Below are positions 45,584 to 56,954 of a stretch of DNA of 64,000 bases, piece after piece. A program made the translations under genes and the position numbers. Position 1 is the first letter of the stretch, and every line of letters begins with the position of its first letter. Where the stretch lies: assembly GCF_029407905.1 (NCBI RefSeq), contig NC_073627.1, positions 48,415,001 to 48,479,000 of the forward strand. Direction: 5' to 3'. Below the pieces are notes generated by a model. The model ran no database searches, was not told the DNA's origin, and saw only the letters and a program-made list of their open reading frames with translations. Source of the DNA: Bubalus kerabau (taxonomy: Eukaryota; Chordata; Mammalia; Artiodactyla; Bovidae).

Positions 45584-46139
45584 CATTAAAAAGCATGAAA
45601 TGAAACCATTTGCAGTAACATGGGTGAACCCAGGGAGTGTCATTCTGAGCGAAGTAAATCAGACAGAGGAGAAATATTGTATGCCACCCCTTATGTGTAG
45701 AATCTAAAAGGGAATGGTACACATGAACTCGTAAAACAAAGAGGCTCACAGACTTAGAAAATGAATTTATGGATGTGCCAGGGCTGGTAGTTAGGAACTT
45801 CGGGAAGGACATGGACACACTGCTACATTTAAAATGGATTCATGTTGATGTATGGCAAAACCAATACAATATTGTAAAGTAATTAGCCTCTAATTAAAAT
45901 AAATAGATTAAAAAATAAATAAAATTTAAAAATAAATAAATAAAATGGATAACCAACAAGGACCCACTGCACAGGGAGCTCTGCTCAGCGTTCTGTGGCA
46001 GCCTGGATGGAAGTGGGGTTTGAGGGACAATGGCTACATGTGTATGTATGGTCCCTTCACTCTTCACCTGAAGCTATCACAACACTGTTAATCAGCTATA
46101 CCCCAGTACAAAATACAAAGTTTAAAAGGAAAAAAAAAT
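45584..46139 (+). mobile_element. Older L1 3' end, host of a nested L1
   Basis: Residual ORF2 end and L1 3' UTR (gtaacatgggtgaacccagg; aatcagctataccccagtac) with an A tail. Perfect duplication AGAGGCTTG at 45575-45583 and 46140-46148. Interrupted by a second L1 at 45840-45940. Confidence 0.88.
45840..45940 (+). mobile_element. Nested 101-bp L1 3' end
   Basis: Starts ttcatgttgatgtatggcaa and ends in an AAATAAAT tail, matching the tail of the L1 at 21965-22548. Perfect duplication TAAAATGGAT at 45830-45839 and 45941-45950. Confidence 0.9.
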
Positions 46140-46607
46140 AGAGGCTTGACTAAGAAATAAACATGCAGGTCAACATACAAATTATTCTTGCATAAGATTT
46201 CAAGTTGAATTTAGTTTGAGCTGAGAATTCCACTCTGTCCCTTCATCTGTTTCTTTCTTTTTTTTTTTCCAGGTTTATTTATTTATTTATTTAACTTTAC
46301 AATATTGTATTGGTTTTACCATACATTGACGTGAATCTGCCACGGGTGTACATGTGTTCCCCATCCTGAGCCCCCCTCCCACCTCCCTTCCCATCCCATC
46401 CCTCAGGGTCATCCCAGTGCACCAGCCCCGAGCACCCTGTCTCATGCACCGAACCTGGACTGGCGATTCGTTTCACAAGTGATAATTTACATGTTTCAAT
46501 CCATTCTCCCATCATCCCACCCTCACCCTTTCCCACAGAGTCCAAAAGACTGTTCTATACATCTGTGTCTCTTTTGTTGTCTCGCATACAGGGTTATTGT
46601 TACCATC

Positions 46608-46679
46608 TTTCTAAATTCCATATTTGTGCGTTAGTATACTGTATTTCTAAATTCCATATTTATGCATTAATATACTGTA
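46608..46679 (-). repeat. 36-bp tandem duplication in L1
   Basis: 46608-46643 and 46644-46679 repeat each other with three differences, in the part of the L1 next to the Bov-A2 insertion. Confidence 0.88.
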
Positions 46680-46682
46680 TTG

Positions 46683-46957
46683 CAGAGAAGGCAATGGCAC
46701 CCCACTCCAGTACTCTTGCCTGGAAAATCCCATGGATGGAGGAGCCTGGTAGGCTGCAGTCCATGGGGTCACAAGAGTTGGACACGACTGAGCGACTTCA
46801 CTCTCACTTTTCACTTTCATGCATTGGAGAAGGAAATGGCAACCCACTCCAGTGTTCTTGCCTGCAGAATCCCAGGGACGGGGGAGCCTGGTGGGCTGCC
46901 GTCTCTGGGGTCACACAGTGTCAGACACGACTGAAGCGACTTAGCAGCAGCAGCAGC
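46683..46957 (+). repeat. Bov-A2 SINE inside L1
   Basis: Perfect 11-bp duplication ATACTGTATTG at 46672-46682 and 46958-46968. Confidence 0.94.
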
Positions 46958-48248
46958 ATACTGTATTGGTGTTTTTCTTTCTGGCTTACTTCACTCTGTA
47001 TAATAGGCTCCAGTTTCATCCACCTCATTAGAACTGATTCAAATGTATTCTTTTTAATGGCTGAGTAATACTCCATTGTATATATGTACCACAGCTCTCT
47101 TATCCATTCCTCTGCTGATGGACATCTAGGTTGCTTCCACGTCCTGGCTATTATAAACAGTGCTGCGATGAACATTGGGGTACATATCTCTCTTTTGATT
47201 CTGGTTTCCTTGGTGTGTATGCCCAGCAGTGGGATTGCTGGATCATAAGGCAGTTCTATTTCCAGTTTTTTAAGGAATCTCCACACTGTTCTCCATAGTG
47301 GCTGTACTAGTTTGCATTCCCACCAACAGTGTAAGAAGGTTCCCTTTTCTCCACACCCTCTCCAGCATTTATTGCTTGTAGACTTTTGGATCACAGCCAT
47401 TCTGACTGGAGTGAAATGGTACCTCATGGTTTTGATTTGCATTTCTCTGATAATGAGTGATGTTGAGCATCTTTTCATATGTTTGTTAGCCATATGTATG
47501 TCTTCTTTGGAGAAATGTCTGTTTTGTTCTTTGGCCCACTTTTTGATTGGGTCGTTTATTTTTCTGGAATTGAGCTGCAGGAGTTGCTTGTATATTTTTG
47601 AGATTAATTCTTTGTCCGTTGCTTTGTTTGCTATTATTTTATCCCATTCTGAAGGCTGTCTTTTCACCTTGCTTATAGTTTCCTTTGTTGTGCAGAAGCT
47701 TTTAATTTTAATTAGGTCCCATTTGTTTATTTTTGCTTTTATTTCCAATATTCTGGGAGGTGGGTCATAGAGGATCCTGCTGTGGTTTATGTCGGAGAGT
47801 GTTTTGCCTATGTTTTCTTCTAGGAGTTTTATAGTTTCTGGCTTTACATTTAGATCTTTAATCCATTTTGAGTTTATTTTTGTGTATGGTGTTAGAAAGT
47901 GTTCTAGTTTCATTCTTTTACAAGTGATTGACCAGTTTTCCCAGCACGACTTGTTAAAGAGATTGTCCTTTCTCCATTGTATATTTTTGCCTACTTTGTC
48001 AAAAATAAGGTGTCCATAGGTGCATGGATTTATCTCTGGGCTTTCTATTTTGTTCCACTGATCTATATTTCTGTCTTTGTGCCAGTACCATACTGTCTTG
48101 ATGACTGTGACTTTGTAGTAGAGACTGAAGTCAGGCAGGTTGATTCCTCCAGTTCCATTCTTCTTTCTCAAGATTGCTTTGGCTATTCGAGGTTTTTTGT
48201 ATTTCCATACAAATTGTGAAATTATTTGTTCTAGTTCCTTCACCTGTT

Positions 48249-49382
48249 CCTATTGACTGCAAGAAACAGAGAAATCTAGCTTCTAAACGTGGTACGAAAC
48301 CCAGGCTTTTCACTCCAAGGGTATTGTAGAGACCTTTGGTTTGCTTGGCCACCACAAAAGCTTGCCTGGAAGATGGAAAGCCAAGATTGGGTTTCTGGGC
48401 CCTCAAGGGCATCTTCAAGGTCATTCTAAGCTCACTATGAAGGTGACCCCTCCCCTGCTGCTCTTCTTCTTCTGTCTGAGGCCCACATGTGACCAGAATA
48501 AACCTCCTTTCTTCACTTTGTTCCCCAGGATGCAGTTGAAAAAGTTTTGTCTACATCTTCTTTTATGATCTTTGCAACGCTTTTGGTACAGAGCATTCGG
48601 AGATAGGTATGCATGCTCATGTTATAGAGAAGATCAAGACAGAGGGAGGAGAGAGGAGTTGTTCAGGATCACACAATTGATAGATCAGAGCTGTAAGTAT
48701 TTTAAATGCAAGTTTGACACATGCCACCTGCCCCCCAAACCTGTGCTCTAAGCCTTCCGCTTCCAGGCTTTGGGGGTCTTGATCAGGAGGTAGGAGAGGG
48801 CAGGAGGCAGGGATGGAGGTGGTAGCAGATCAGGAGTAAAAATACACTAGAGAGAGGAATGTCGCTTCCTCTCCTTCAGCGTTTCCTCCGGTCTGCTTTC
48901 TTTTCTTGGCTGAGAGCATGCATTATTTATCTCTCACATACAGAATGTTTGCAGCGGTAATAAAGGTCGGAAGGGGAGGACTGAGCTATCTAAATCCACA
49001 GCTATATTCAGGTGCACTTGGAATGACATATTGTGTCTAATGCAATCCATTTGGAAACAAAATAAAGAAGTGAGTTTCATTGTTTACTCTTTCCTTCCTT
49101 TATTCTTTTCTTTCTTCCTATAAATAAACAATTGACAAGCAAGTTTATAACCCTCCTGGATCTGCTCTCCCTTCCTCCTTCCCCTGCCCCCCAGTGCTGT
49201 TTTCATTGCCTAAATTCAAGAACCTGGAATGCGTTACTGGGGACCCTCATTCTCTCTGGTGTAAGCTTTCCTGCTTTGATTATTTCAACCCTCTTGGATG
49301 TCTTAAATTTTCTCTTTTGAAATCCTCAAACCTATTCACTTTAATTAAAACAATATGCATTCTCTATCATTTGGAAGGCATG
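48249..49382. other. Unique sequence
   Basis: No recognised repeat. 48920-49090 is AT-rich with intact-looking sequence that might be constrained, but there is nothing to prove it. Confidence 0.45.
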
Positions 49383-49393
49383 ACTTCAGGGAT

Positions 49394-49666
49394 GCTGGTG
49401 CTGCTAAGTCGCTTCAGTTGTGTCTGACTCTATGCGACCCCATAGATGGCAGCCCACCAGGCTCCTCCACCCAAGGGATTTTCCAGGCAAGAGCACTGGA
49501 GTGGGTTGCCATTTCCTTCTCCAATGGATGAAAGTGAAAAGTGAAAGTAAAGTCACTCGGTCGAGTCCAACTCTTAGCGACCCCATGGACTGCAGCCCAC
49601 CAGGCTCCTCCGCCCAAGGGATTTTCCAGGCAAGAGTACTGGAGTGGGGTGCCATTGCCTTCTCCA
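49394..49666 (-). repeat. Bov-A2 SINE (dimer)
   Basis: Perfect 11-bp duplication ACTTCAGGGAT at 49383-49393 and 49667-49677. Confidence 0.94.
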
Positions 49667-49677
49667 ACTTCAGGGAT

Positions 49678-50303
49678 ATCAAGACATAAAAGCAAACAGA
49701 TGGGATATCACAGTTTCCAGAAAGATGGAGCACCCAGGCTGGTCCCTCCTGGTTCCATGATGTAATTCTATCAACCGTGGGGGCATTCTGTCACTGGTCC
49801 CTGGCCTTTCCATGCTCCTCAGGTGACAGTCCCTGACCTGCTTTGCAGTCACGTTCAGCCTTCATGAGCTGTCAAGCTGGTCCATCCACATGAGAGCTGG
49901 ATGACTCGTTGCTTTCACAAAAGACGTCAAGCAGCTCGTTTGTTCTCCCCCATCCCATGAAGACAACGAACCTGGTTCCATAAGAAGAGGTTCAGAAGAT
50001 TTTTGTCCACTCTCATTCCTGGAGCCCCACCCAAAAGCAACCAAAGAAGAGACAATAGTGTTTAAATGTCTGAAGCAAGAAAGCCATCAAAAACCTCTAA
50101 ACAACAAATTATTAATTCCATACACCAAATACTGTGTCAGTGGATATGAGGGAGCCTGGAGGGGGACCACACCTACCGCCTCAGATCTCGGGTGGGATGA
50201 AGATGTTGGCAAGAGCAGCTGTCCTTGTCCTGGAGTTAATACCCAGGAAAGCTCTGAGTGAAGGGCGGGGTCCGGGGTCAGGGTGGTCCACATGCTACAG
50301 CAC
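49678..50303. other. Unique sequence
   Basis: No recognised feature. Confidence 0.5.
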
Positions 50304-50314
50304 AGATGCAGAGA

Positions 50315-50604
50315 CGCTGCTGCTGCTGCTGCTGCTGTTAAGTCGCTTCAGTCGTGTCCGACTCTGTGCGACCCCATAGATGGCAGCCCACCAGGCTTTC
50401 CCGTCCCTGGGATTCTCCAGGCAAGAACACTGGAGTGGGTTGCCATTTCCTTCTCCAATGCATGAAAATGAAAAGTGAAAGTGAAGTTGCTCAGTCATGT
50501 CCGACTCTTAGCGACCCCATGAACTGCAGCCCACCAGGCTCCTCTGTCCATGGGATTCTCCAGGCAAGAGTACTGGAGTGGGGTGCCATCGCCTTCTCTG
50601 GAAA
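50315..50604 (-). repeat. Bov-A2 SINE (dimer) with expanded (CTG)n end
   Basis: Six CTG units at its left end; flanks AGATGCAGAGA (50304-50314) / AGATGCTAGAGA (50605-50616). Confidence 0.92.
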
Positions 50605-50756
50605 AGATGCTAGAGATAATGAATTCCCATCTGTAGGAACGAAAGAGACTAAAGGGGACCTTAAGAGAAAAGCTATGCATTTTTCCAGATTTGCAGCTAA
50701 TGGATACTTTGCAGTTTAAGGTTAATAAAATGTAAGTTTACTGTTAGAGAAAAGGG

Positions 50757-50985
50757 CTTCCCAGGTGGTGCTAGTGGTAAGGAATCCGCCTGCCAATGCA
50801 GGAGACACAAGAGATGCAGGTTCGATCCCGGGGTCAGGAAGATGCCCTGGAGGGGGAAACAGCAACCCACTCCAGTATTCTTGCCTGGAGAATCCCATGG
50901 ACAGAGGAGCCTGGTGGGCTACAGTCCCTGGGGTCGCAAAAGAGTCGGATACAACTTGGCGACTAAGCAGCAACAACAATAATTA
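50757..50985 (+). repeat. Bov-tA SINE
   Basis: Complete head and BovA unit ending agcagcaacaacaa. Confidence 0.9.
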
Positions 50986-51234
50986 TTTTATTACGTTCTC
51001 GAAATAGCGCAAGTTCGAGATGACTTTCTCGGTTCCACGTATGATTAAATTGATAGTTAAGCGGTTAGATCATCTTAACAAAGTCCAACAACTATCACAG
51101 ACACTTTGGCTCAGGGGAGGCGATGTCAAAGTCCATGCTTCGTCGATGACATCATCACCATTAGCATCATCGTTGCCGGGGCTGCCAGCAGCACCGTCCT
51201 CAGCAACACCATCTTCATGTTCGTCACTGACCAG
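50986..51234. other. Unique sequence
   Basis: No recognised feature. Confidence 0.5.
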
Positions 51235-51370
51235 CGCTGAGCATTTAAAAGTGTCCTCACACTCAGAATACGCACATTTTAAACTTAATTATCACAACAA
51301 CTCCACCTTGTAGTCTAGTAAACTGGGGCTCAGAAAAAGCAAAATAACAGTCTGCAGACCCCAGACGTGT
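51235..51370 (-). repeat. MIR SINE
   Basis: taattatcacaacaactcca and agtaaactggggctcagaaa. Confidence 0.7.
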
Positions 51371-52179
51371 CTGACCTACTGTCTCCCCCGATGTCCAGGC
51401 AGACCCAGGGATTCCACTTACTGACTAATGAATCACCTTTCCTCTCCTGGACTGGGCTTCCTCATCTACCAAATGATCAGTTTGTACTAAATGATTTACG
51501 ATTCCTTGCTGATCTGATCTGATCATCTAAGCTAATTTCAGAGTAGCAGGAGGAGGGAGATGGTTTTGGCTGGACTTGTTTTTTTTTTTTTTTTTTTTTT
51601 AATTTTTGAAATAACCTGTCTTCTCTCTTCCCAGGAGAGGAGCAGTAACTATACAGATAGACAAGGCACAAAAGAACCTACAAAGCCTGTAAAATGAAAT
51701 CACATGGCAAAACGTGGTCATTCTGAGGAAAAGAATGAAACAGTCCCACGGGCAGTTTTCTGAGACTTTTCACTCAGCTGTCAATCAGAGGTACAGCCTG
51801 GCATCCTTTCAGAAGAGCTGCTCTATTCAACCTAATAATCTGAGCAGACAGTTTGAGCTCAGCCCAGTGACATCCCATGGCCTGCGTCCAGATGTCCAGG
51901 ATGGGCCTCCCTCCCACCTGTGTGCACCCCATCAATCACCACGTCACACTGATTTCGTCTCTGGAATAACTGCAATCACCATCTGATATCCAGTACCTTT
52001 ATCCAAAGTCTTATTAACTCTTCCCTGGATGAGTGTGGTAGCTTCCCAAGGACTCAAGGTACATACAAGTCACCTTCCTCAATGTTATTAGAGCAGTATT
52101 TTCAAACACAAATGTGATCATGACACTCTTGTATTAGCCATCTTAAATAACAAAGATAAAAAAAGACGTTGGCATGTAT
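51371..52179. other. Mostly unique sequence with a T-run
   Basis: 51420-51500 may be a forward MIR scrap (ctgggcttcctcatctacca). About 21 T at 51580-51600. Otherwise unassigned. Confidence 0.4.
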
Positions 52180-52490
52180 TAGAAGGTCAGTCACAGTCTG
52201 TCCAACCCTACATATCCACATTCACCTATCTCTCAATCCATTCCCTTATGTCTCAACTACACTGGACCACTCATGCTTCTCAGACATGGGATGCGTCCCA
52301 TGCTCTCTCATCTTTTTCCCTCACACCCAGAATGCTTCCTAACATCTCTGCCACCCCTGGACTCTGCTGCCTATTCATGCTTCAAGGCCCAGCTCAGTCA
52401 CCAGCTTCACTAGGACATGCCCACTTCACTGTGCTTTCTCAGCTCGAGTTAATCACTCCTGTAGCTCTGAAACTCTAACCCCAAAGAGAC
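52180..52490 (+). repeat. L2 LINE fragment
   Basis: cacccagaatgcttcctaac, attcatgcttcaaggcccag and gctcagtcaccagcttcact follow the L2 3' order. Confidence 0.7.
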
Positions 52491-52507
52491 AACACTTTCG
52501 GTAGTTG

Positions 52508-52635
52508 GTTTTGAAAATTCTCTGGTGGTCCAGTGCTTAGGACTTGGCGCTTTCAGTGTGGTGGCCCAGGTTCAGTCCCTAGTTATGGAATTAATACCCC
52601 ACAAGTTTCAGGGCATAGCAGGGGGAAAAAAGATT
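52508..52635 (+). repeat. CHR-type SINE, short form
   Basis: aaaattctctggtggtccag head and A-rich end. Confidence 0.75.
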
Positions 52636-53089
52636 CTTCGTTTTGTCTTTATTGTCTTCTGGGCTGAAAGCTTGCCAGGGGAAAGGAAGATGCCTAAATC
52701 CTGAACAGATGGCACAACTCAGAGAGTGTGTCAATACCTATTTAAGACTAGACTATGCTGGTAGCTTTGCTAGGTGAATTAATAAACACTGGAATGATTT
52801 ATTCAAATGAATTAAGTCAGAAGCTAAGGAACATCCACCCCAGAATATTCAAGAAAAACAAGTTTATGAGGTTTATTCAAGAAACACACATTAGATGTTA
52901 TGTGGCTACAGTTTATCCTAAAATTATGCAGAAAACAAAAGAATTATGTGACAGCTTCTCCCGAAATTACTGATGGTCTTGGGAGGGAAATCAATATTCA
53001 TAGCCATGAAATAATCAAAAAAGAATTCAATATATCACAAATTAAATTATGGGATTAATAAAATTCAAAACTTCAAAGGGCTTTTTTAT
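52636..53089. other. Unassigned AT-rich sequence
   Basis: May be part of the L1 relic to its right; not recognisable. Confidence 0.35.
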
Positions 53090-53620
53090 TTTTTAATCTT
53101 GACAGAATGAAATTCATTTGGGAGATCAAAAACAGGCACCAGCAATTACAAACAAAATCCCAGCAGGTTTTTGTGTAGTAATTGGTAATCTGACACCAAA
53201 ATGCATATGAAAGAAGAAAGGACCCAGTGTTTCTCTGAGACAATCTTAGAGGAGAACAAAGCTAGAGGGCTTATATTGTCAGGTAGTAGGACTTATTTTG
53301 GAGAAGGCAATGGCACCCCACTCCAGTACTCTTGCCTGGAAAATCCCATGGACGGTAGGCTTCAGTCCATGGGGTCTCTGAGGGTCGGACACGACTGAGC
53401 GACTTCACTTTCACTTTTCACTTTCATGCATTGGAGAAGGAAATGGCAACCCACTCCAGTGTTCTTGCCTGGAGAATCCCAGGGACGGGGGAGCCTGGTG
53501 CGCTGCCGTCTCTGGGTTCACACAGAGTAGGACACGACTGAAGTGACTTAGCAGTAGCAGCAGCAGGACTTATTTGGAAGTTTTAATAAAACTGAGAGCT
53601 TGAACACCACAGCTAAAAGA
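53090..53620 (+). mobile_element. L1 ORF2 relic interrupted by Bov-A2
   Basis: gaatgaaattcatttgggag, aaatcccagcaggtttttgt and atgcatatgaaagaagaaag follow the L1 ORF2 order; the frame is broken. Confidence 0.7.
53299..53564 (+). repeat. Bov-A2 SINE inside L1 relic
   Basis: Perfect 11-bp duplication AGGACTTATTT at 53288-53298 and 53565-53575. Confidence 0.94.
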
Positions 53621-53624
53621 TCTT

Positions 53625-53705
53625 ACATAACACAATGAAGACCGAAGATCCCACATGTTGCAACCAAGGCCTGGTGCAGCCAAATAAATAAATAAACGAA
53701 TAGTT
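53625..53705 (+). repeat. CHR-type SINE 3' fragment
   Basis: gaagatcccacatgttgcaa, ctggtgcagccaaataaata. Confidence 0.65.
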
Positions 53706-53848
53706 TTTAAAATTACACATGAAAAAAATAGAAACCCAATTCTCCTTATGCCTTTCAGTTTAACTTGCAAGCCCCTTTTTTCTTTCTATCAATAAACCTA
53801 TTAATAATAATATAACCCAAATCATAAACACTCAAGAATCATACTTTT

Positions 53849-53939
53849 TTAAATTTATTTTTTAATTGAAGGATAGTTGCTTTGCAGAATTTTGTTGGTT
53901 TCTGCCAAATAGCAACATGAATCAGCTGTAGGTATACAT
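53849..53939 (-). mobile_element. L1 3'-end insertion, 91 bp
   Basis: Poly-T-rich left end then aggatagttgctttgcagaa and gaatcagctgtaggtataca. Perfect 11-bp duplication ATCATACTTTT at 53838-53848 and 53940-53950. Confidence 0.88.
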
Positions 53940-53950
53940 ATCATACTTTT

Positions 53951-54716
53951 AGAAACCAATAAATGACATGGGAAAATAGTCTGTGTTAAGGGAAAAAAAC
54001 CTAGGATATGTACAGTATATTTTGATACACACATATACTCCAAGATGTTTCTAAAGAGTAAGGAGATTAATGGCTGATTTTTCACTTTTAATTCTTATGT
54101 TTTTGAATGGCTTGAATTTTTGAAAATGTGAAGGTGTCACTTTTATAATTATAAAACAATGAAGCTATGTTTGTTTTGAAACGAAATGAGGCAATCGTAA
54201 GAATGATGTTACAATCGTGATTTACTTCTTTAAAATTGCTTTTGGTTAGGGAATGCCTTTTCAGATGAAATCTTACATGGGAAATTAGTACAGTTACTCT
54301 GTACCCTGCCTTTGCGAGTCCCACATCCACATAAGGAACTTGAGCGTCTGTGGATTTTGTCATGCACAGGGTGAGCGGGCTTTAAACCAATCTCTTGTGG
54401 ATACTGAGGGAAGACTGTATCCAAAAAAAAAAAAGGGGTGGGGGCATCTCTGTTGAGTAAGAGTGGCAAATGCAGACCTTGCCTGTATGGTCTCCTTCTT
54501 GCGCTCCATCAAACATTCATCTTCTCCCCAACCCCCAGGACCTGAGACATGCCAAAGAACTTCAGCACATCATGGAACTAAATTTAAAACTCTTACTTCA
54601 GATGACCATTCATTGATACACTAAGCCTCTCATGGATTACCCCTACGTGTTAAAAGTAAATTACAAAAGAATTTTTCAAGTAAGATCACATTTTCTGAAA
54701 CTCCCCCATATACCAT
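53951..54716. other. Unassigned; possible DNA-transposon fragment
   Basis: About 54330-54432 (aaggaacttgagcgtctgtg, accaatctcttgtggatact) resembles the terminal part of a mammalian DNA transposon, followed by an A-run. Low certainty. Confidence 0.35.
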
Positions 54717-54729
54717 ATAATTAGATATA

Positions 54730-54923
54730 TGACTCATGTTCAACTCTTTGTGACCTTATGGACTATAGCCCAGCAGGCTCCTCTGTCTATGGGATTCTCC
54801 AGGCAAGAATCCTGGAGTGGGGTGCCATTTCCTTCTCCAGTGGATCTTCTCAGCCCAAGGATTGAACCTGGGTCTCCTGCAGTGCAGGCAGATTCTTTGC
54901 CATCTGAGCCACCAGGAATGCCC
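54730..54923 (-). repeat. Bov-tA SINE
   Basis: Duplication ATAATTAGATATA (54717-54729) / ATAATTATATATA (54924-54936). Confidence 0.92.
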
Positions 54924-55009
54924 ATAATTATATATACATCTAAATAAACATACAGACTCTGAAAAGTAGCGGAAAGAAATACACTGGTGTGTAAAATCTT
55001 GTTATATTT

Positions 55010-55127
55010 GAATGTGGAACCAAGGCTGTCTTTCATCTTTATATCTTTTGCTCATCTGTATTTTCTAAGAATGTGGAACCAAAGCTATCTTTCATCTTTA
55101 TATTTTCTGCTCATCTGTATTTTCTAA
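55010..55127 (+). repeat. 59-bp tandem duplication
   Basis: 55010-55068 and 55069-55127 repeat each other with about four differences; each begins GAATGTGGAACCAA and ends TTTTCTAA. Confidence 0.93.
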
Positions 55128-55289
55128 TTTTCCTACGATGAACTTGTATTGCTTTTATAATAAGAAAAAAATGCAATTTTTAAAAGGCATGTAGGAGTCG
55201 AAAGAATGATTTATTTTAGATACAGTCTAGTGTTATTTTGCTGTCAGTAGGAGATCCAGGTGAAATTTAAAAATTATGACTTTATGTCT

Positions 55290-55560
55290 AATTACTTTCG
55301 TTAAAAAAATATGCAGCCATATGTTATTCTGGCATATTTTACATACAATAAAACTTTCAAATCCAAAGCGTATAGCTGGATGAATTTTGGCATACATATA
55401 TTCCTGTGAATGTAATTATTTTGTTGCTGTTGTTGTTCCTCTCTTCAACTTTCATATCTAGCGGTGGATGCTGCTTCTTAAAAAAAACTTATTGAGGTAT
55501 AACTGATTACAACAACCTGCACATTTTAAAAAGTGTACAATTTGATCAATTTTAACAGGA
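55290..55560 (+). mobile_element. Old mammalian L1 (L1M-type) 3' remnants
   Basis: tacatacaataaaactttca and ttattgaggtataactgatt with aaaagtgtacaatttgatca are typical of old L1 3' UTRs. Confidence 0.6.
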
Positions 55561-55705
55561 AAAGGAGGGTCAATTTTACCTGGATTGCAAATTCTGAATC
55601 TGGAACTTTCGTGACCTTAGGTAAATTATTTGATTTCTTTAGCCACAGTTTTCTCACCTATGGCTCATATATTAATCGTTTTTAAGAAGACTAAATAAAT
55701 CAAGT

Positions 55706-55928
55706 GTACTTCCCCGGTGGCTCAGTGGTAAAGAACCTGCCTGCCAATCCAGGAGACCCGGGAGATGCGGGTTCAGTCCCTGGGTCAGGAAGATCTCGTG
55801 GAGTAGGAAATGGCAACCCACTCCAGTATTCTTGCCTGGAGAATCCCATGGACAGAGGAGCCTGGCAGGGTGCAGTCCATGGGGTTGTAAAGGGGTCGGA
55901 CGCAACTGGACACAGACTAAACAACAAC
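55706..55928 (+). repeat. Bov-tA SINE
   Basis: Complete head and BovA unit ending ctaaacaacaacag. Confidence 0.9.
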
Positions 55929-55964
55929 AGACAAATAACTATGTGGTGATGCCCTGGCCCCTAG

Positions 55965-56181
55965 AGCGCATGCTCAGTCGTGTCTGACTCTATGACCCCA
56001 CAGACTGTAGCCAGCCAGGCTCCTCTGTCCATGGGATTCTCCAGATACGAATACTGGAGTCGGTTGCCATTTCCTTCTTCAGGGGATCTTCCCAACCCAG
56101 GGATCAAACCTGCTTCTCCTGTGTCTCCCTCTCCTGCATTAGCTGGCAGATTCTTAACCACTGCACCACCCTGGAAGCCCA
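55965..56181 (-). repeat. Bov-tA SINE
   Basis: Duplication CCCTGGCCCCTAG (55952-55964) / CCCTGACCCCTAG (56182-56194). Confidence 0.92.
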
Positions 56182-56214
56182 CCCTGACCCCTAGGGACCC
56201 AATAAATAATGACT

Positions 56215-56320
56215 GGTATTACTGCGCTTCTCATCTTTTTCCAGATAGGGAGTCCGAGACACAGTGACGTTACAAATGTGCCTAAAAGGTCACACAGCTG
56301 GACAGAGAACGCAGCTGACT
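56215..56320 (-). repeat. MIR SINE fragment
   Basis: agatagggagtccgagacac and aaggtcacacagctggacag. Confidence 0.55.
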
Positions 56321-56481
56321 GGTGACCTGGCTCTTTATGTTGGAAATCTTTAAAGGTGCCTTCAAAAGGGATCTCCCAGTGTGAGGGTGGTCCTCTTGGC
56401 CAGGAAATGGGAGAACAGTGCCTCTCCAGTGCTCTGGCTCCCTTTTCTGTAACACTGGCTTTGGAATGAGTGATGGGGTGG

Positions 56482-56585
56482 GAGTTCCTGGAGATCCATC
56501 AGTTAATAAGACTCTGCTTCCACTGCATGGTATGCAGGTTTGATCCCTGGTCCAGTAACTAAGACCCGGCATGCCCTGCAGGGCA
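56482..56585 (+). repeat. CHR-type SINE fragment
   Basis: gttcctggagatccatcagt head and agtaactaagacccggcatg body. Confidence 0.65.
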
Positions 56586-56594
56586 AGGCATTGG

Positions 56595-56930
56595 AGCAAA
56601 GAATAGCAACTTTATTCAGAAAGCCAGCAGACCAAAAAGATGGCATATTCATGTCCCAAAGAACTATCTGACCTGAGTTAGAATTCAGGCTTCTTTTATA
56701 CCAAAAGGGGAGGGGATGTGGCTGGTCCTTGCAAACTTCTTGGTGCCAGAATTCTTCTTACTGCTGTCCACCTTGCCCTGTCTGGTTCACAAAGTTCCTG
56801 CAAACCTCCAACAAGACTAACGTTATTCTCCCGTTTACAACTTCTCCATGGAAAAGCCTTCTACCTTTAAAGATCAGGGCCTTGAGAATGGACTCTCGGT
56901 ATATTTCAGGCTACAGGCAACATTCTTTTA
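56595..56930 (-). mobile_element. Ruminant ERV LTR-like element
   Basis: agcaactttattcagaaagc (an inverted polyadenylation-like start), agcagaccaaaaagatggca, and ttagaattcaggcttctttt are familiar from ruminant LTRs, but I cannot name the family. No viral gene sequence accompanies it. Confidence 0.45.
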
Positions 56931-56954
56931 CAAAAGGTGCAGATCTAGAGGCAA

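Larger units (their letters stand above)
46252..48237 (-). mobile_element. Young bovine L1, 5'-truncated, ORF2 tail open over 440 codons
   Basis: Minus-strand L1 of about 1.7 kb without its SINE. The ORF2 C-terminal part reads openly from 48243 down past the Bov-A2 at 46683-46957, with the QFVWK segment, the C-terminal zinc-knuckle-like CWRGCGEKGTFLHCWWEC and the YYSAIKKN end. The endonuclease and RT domains are missing, so it cannot move itself. Poly-T at about 46257-46269 is its tail. Duplication CTTCATCTGTT (46241-46251) / CTTCACCTGTT (48238-48248). Confidence 0.93.

Noticed and set aside
47312..47770. 152-codon plus-strand open frame rich in Phe/Leu/Ile
   Set aside because: Antisense of L1 ORF2; such shadow frames are common in L1.
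46921..48243. 440-codon open frame as a host gene
   Set aside because: It is the C-terminal part of L1 ORF2 and the first codon is GTG at a truncation point, not a real start.
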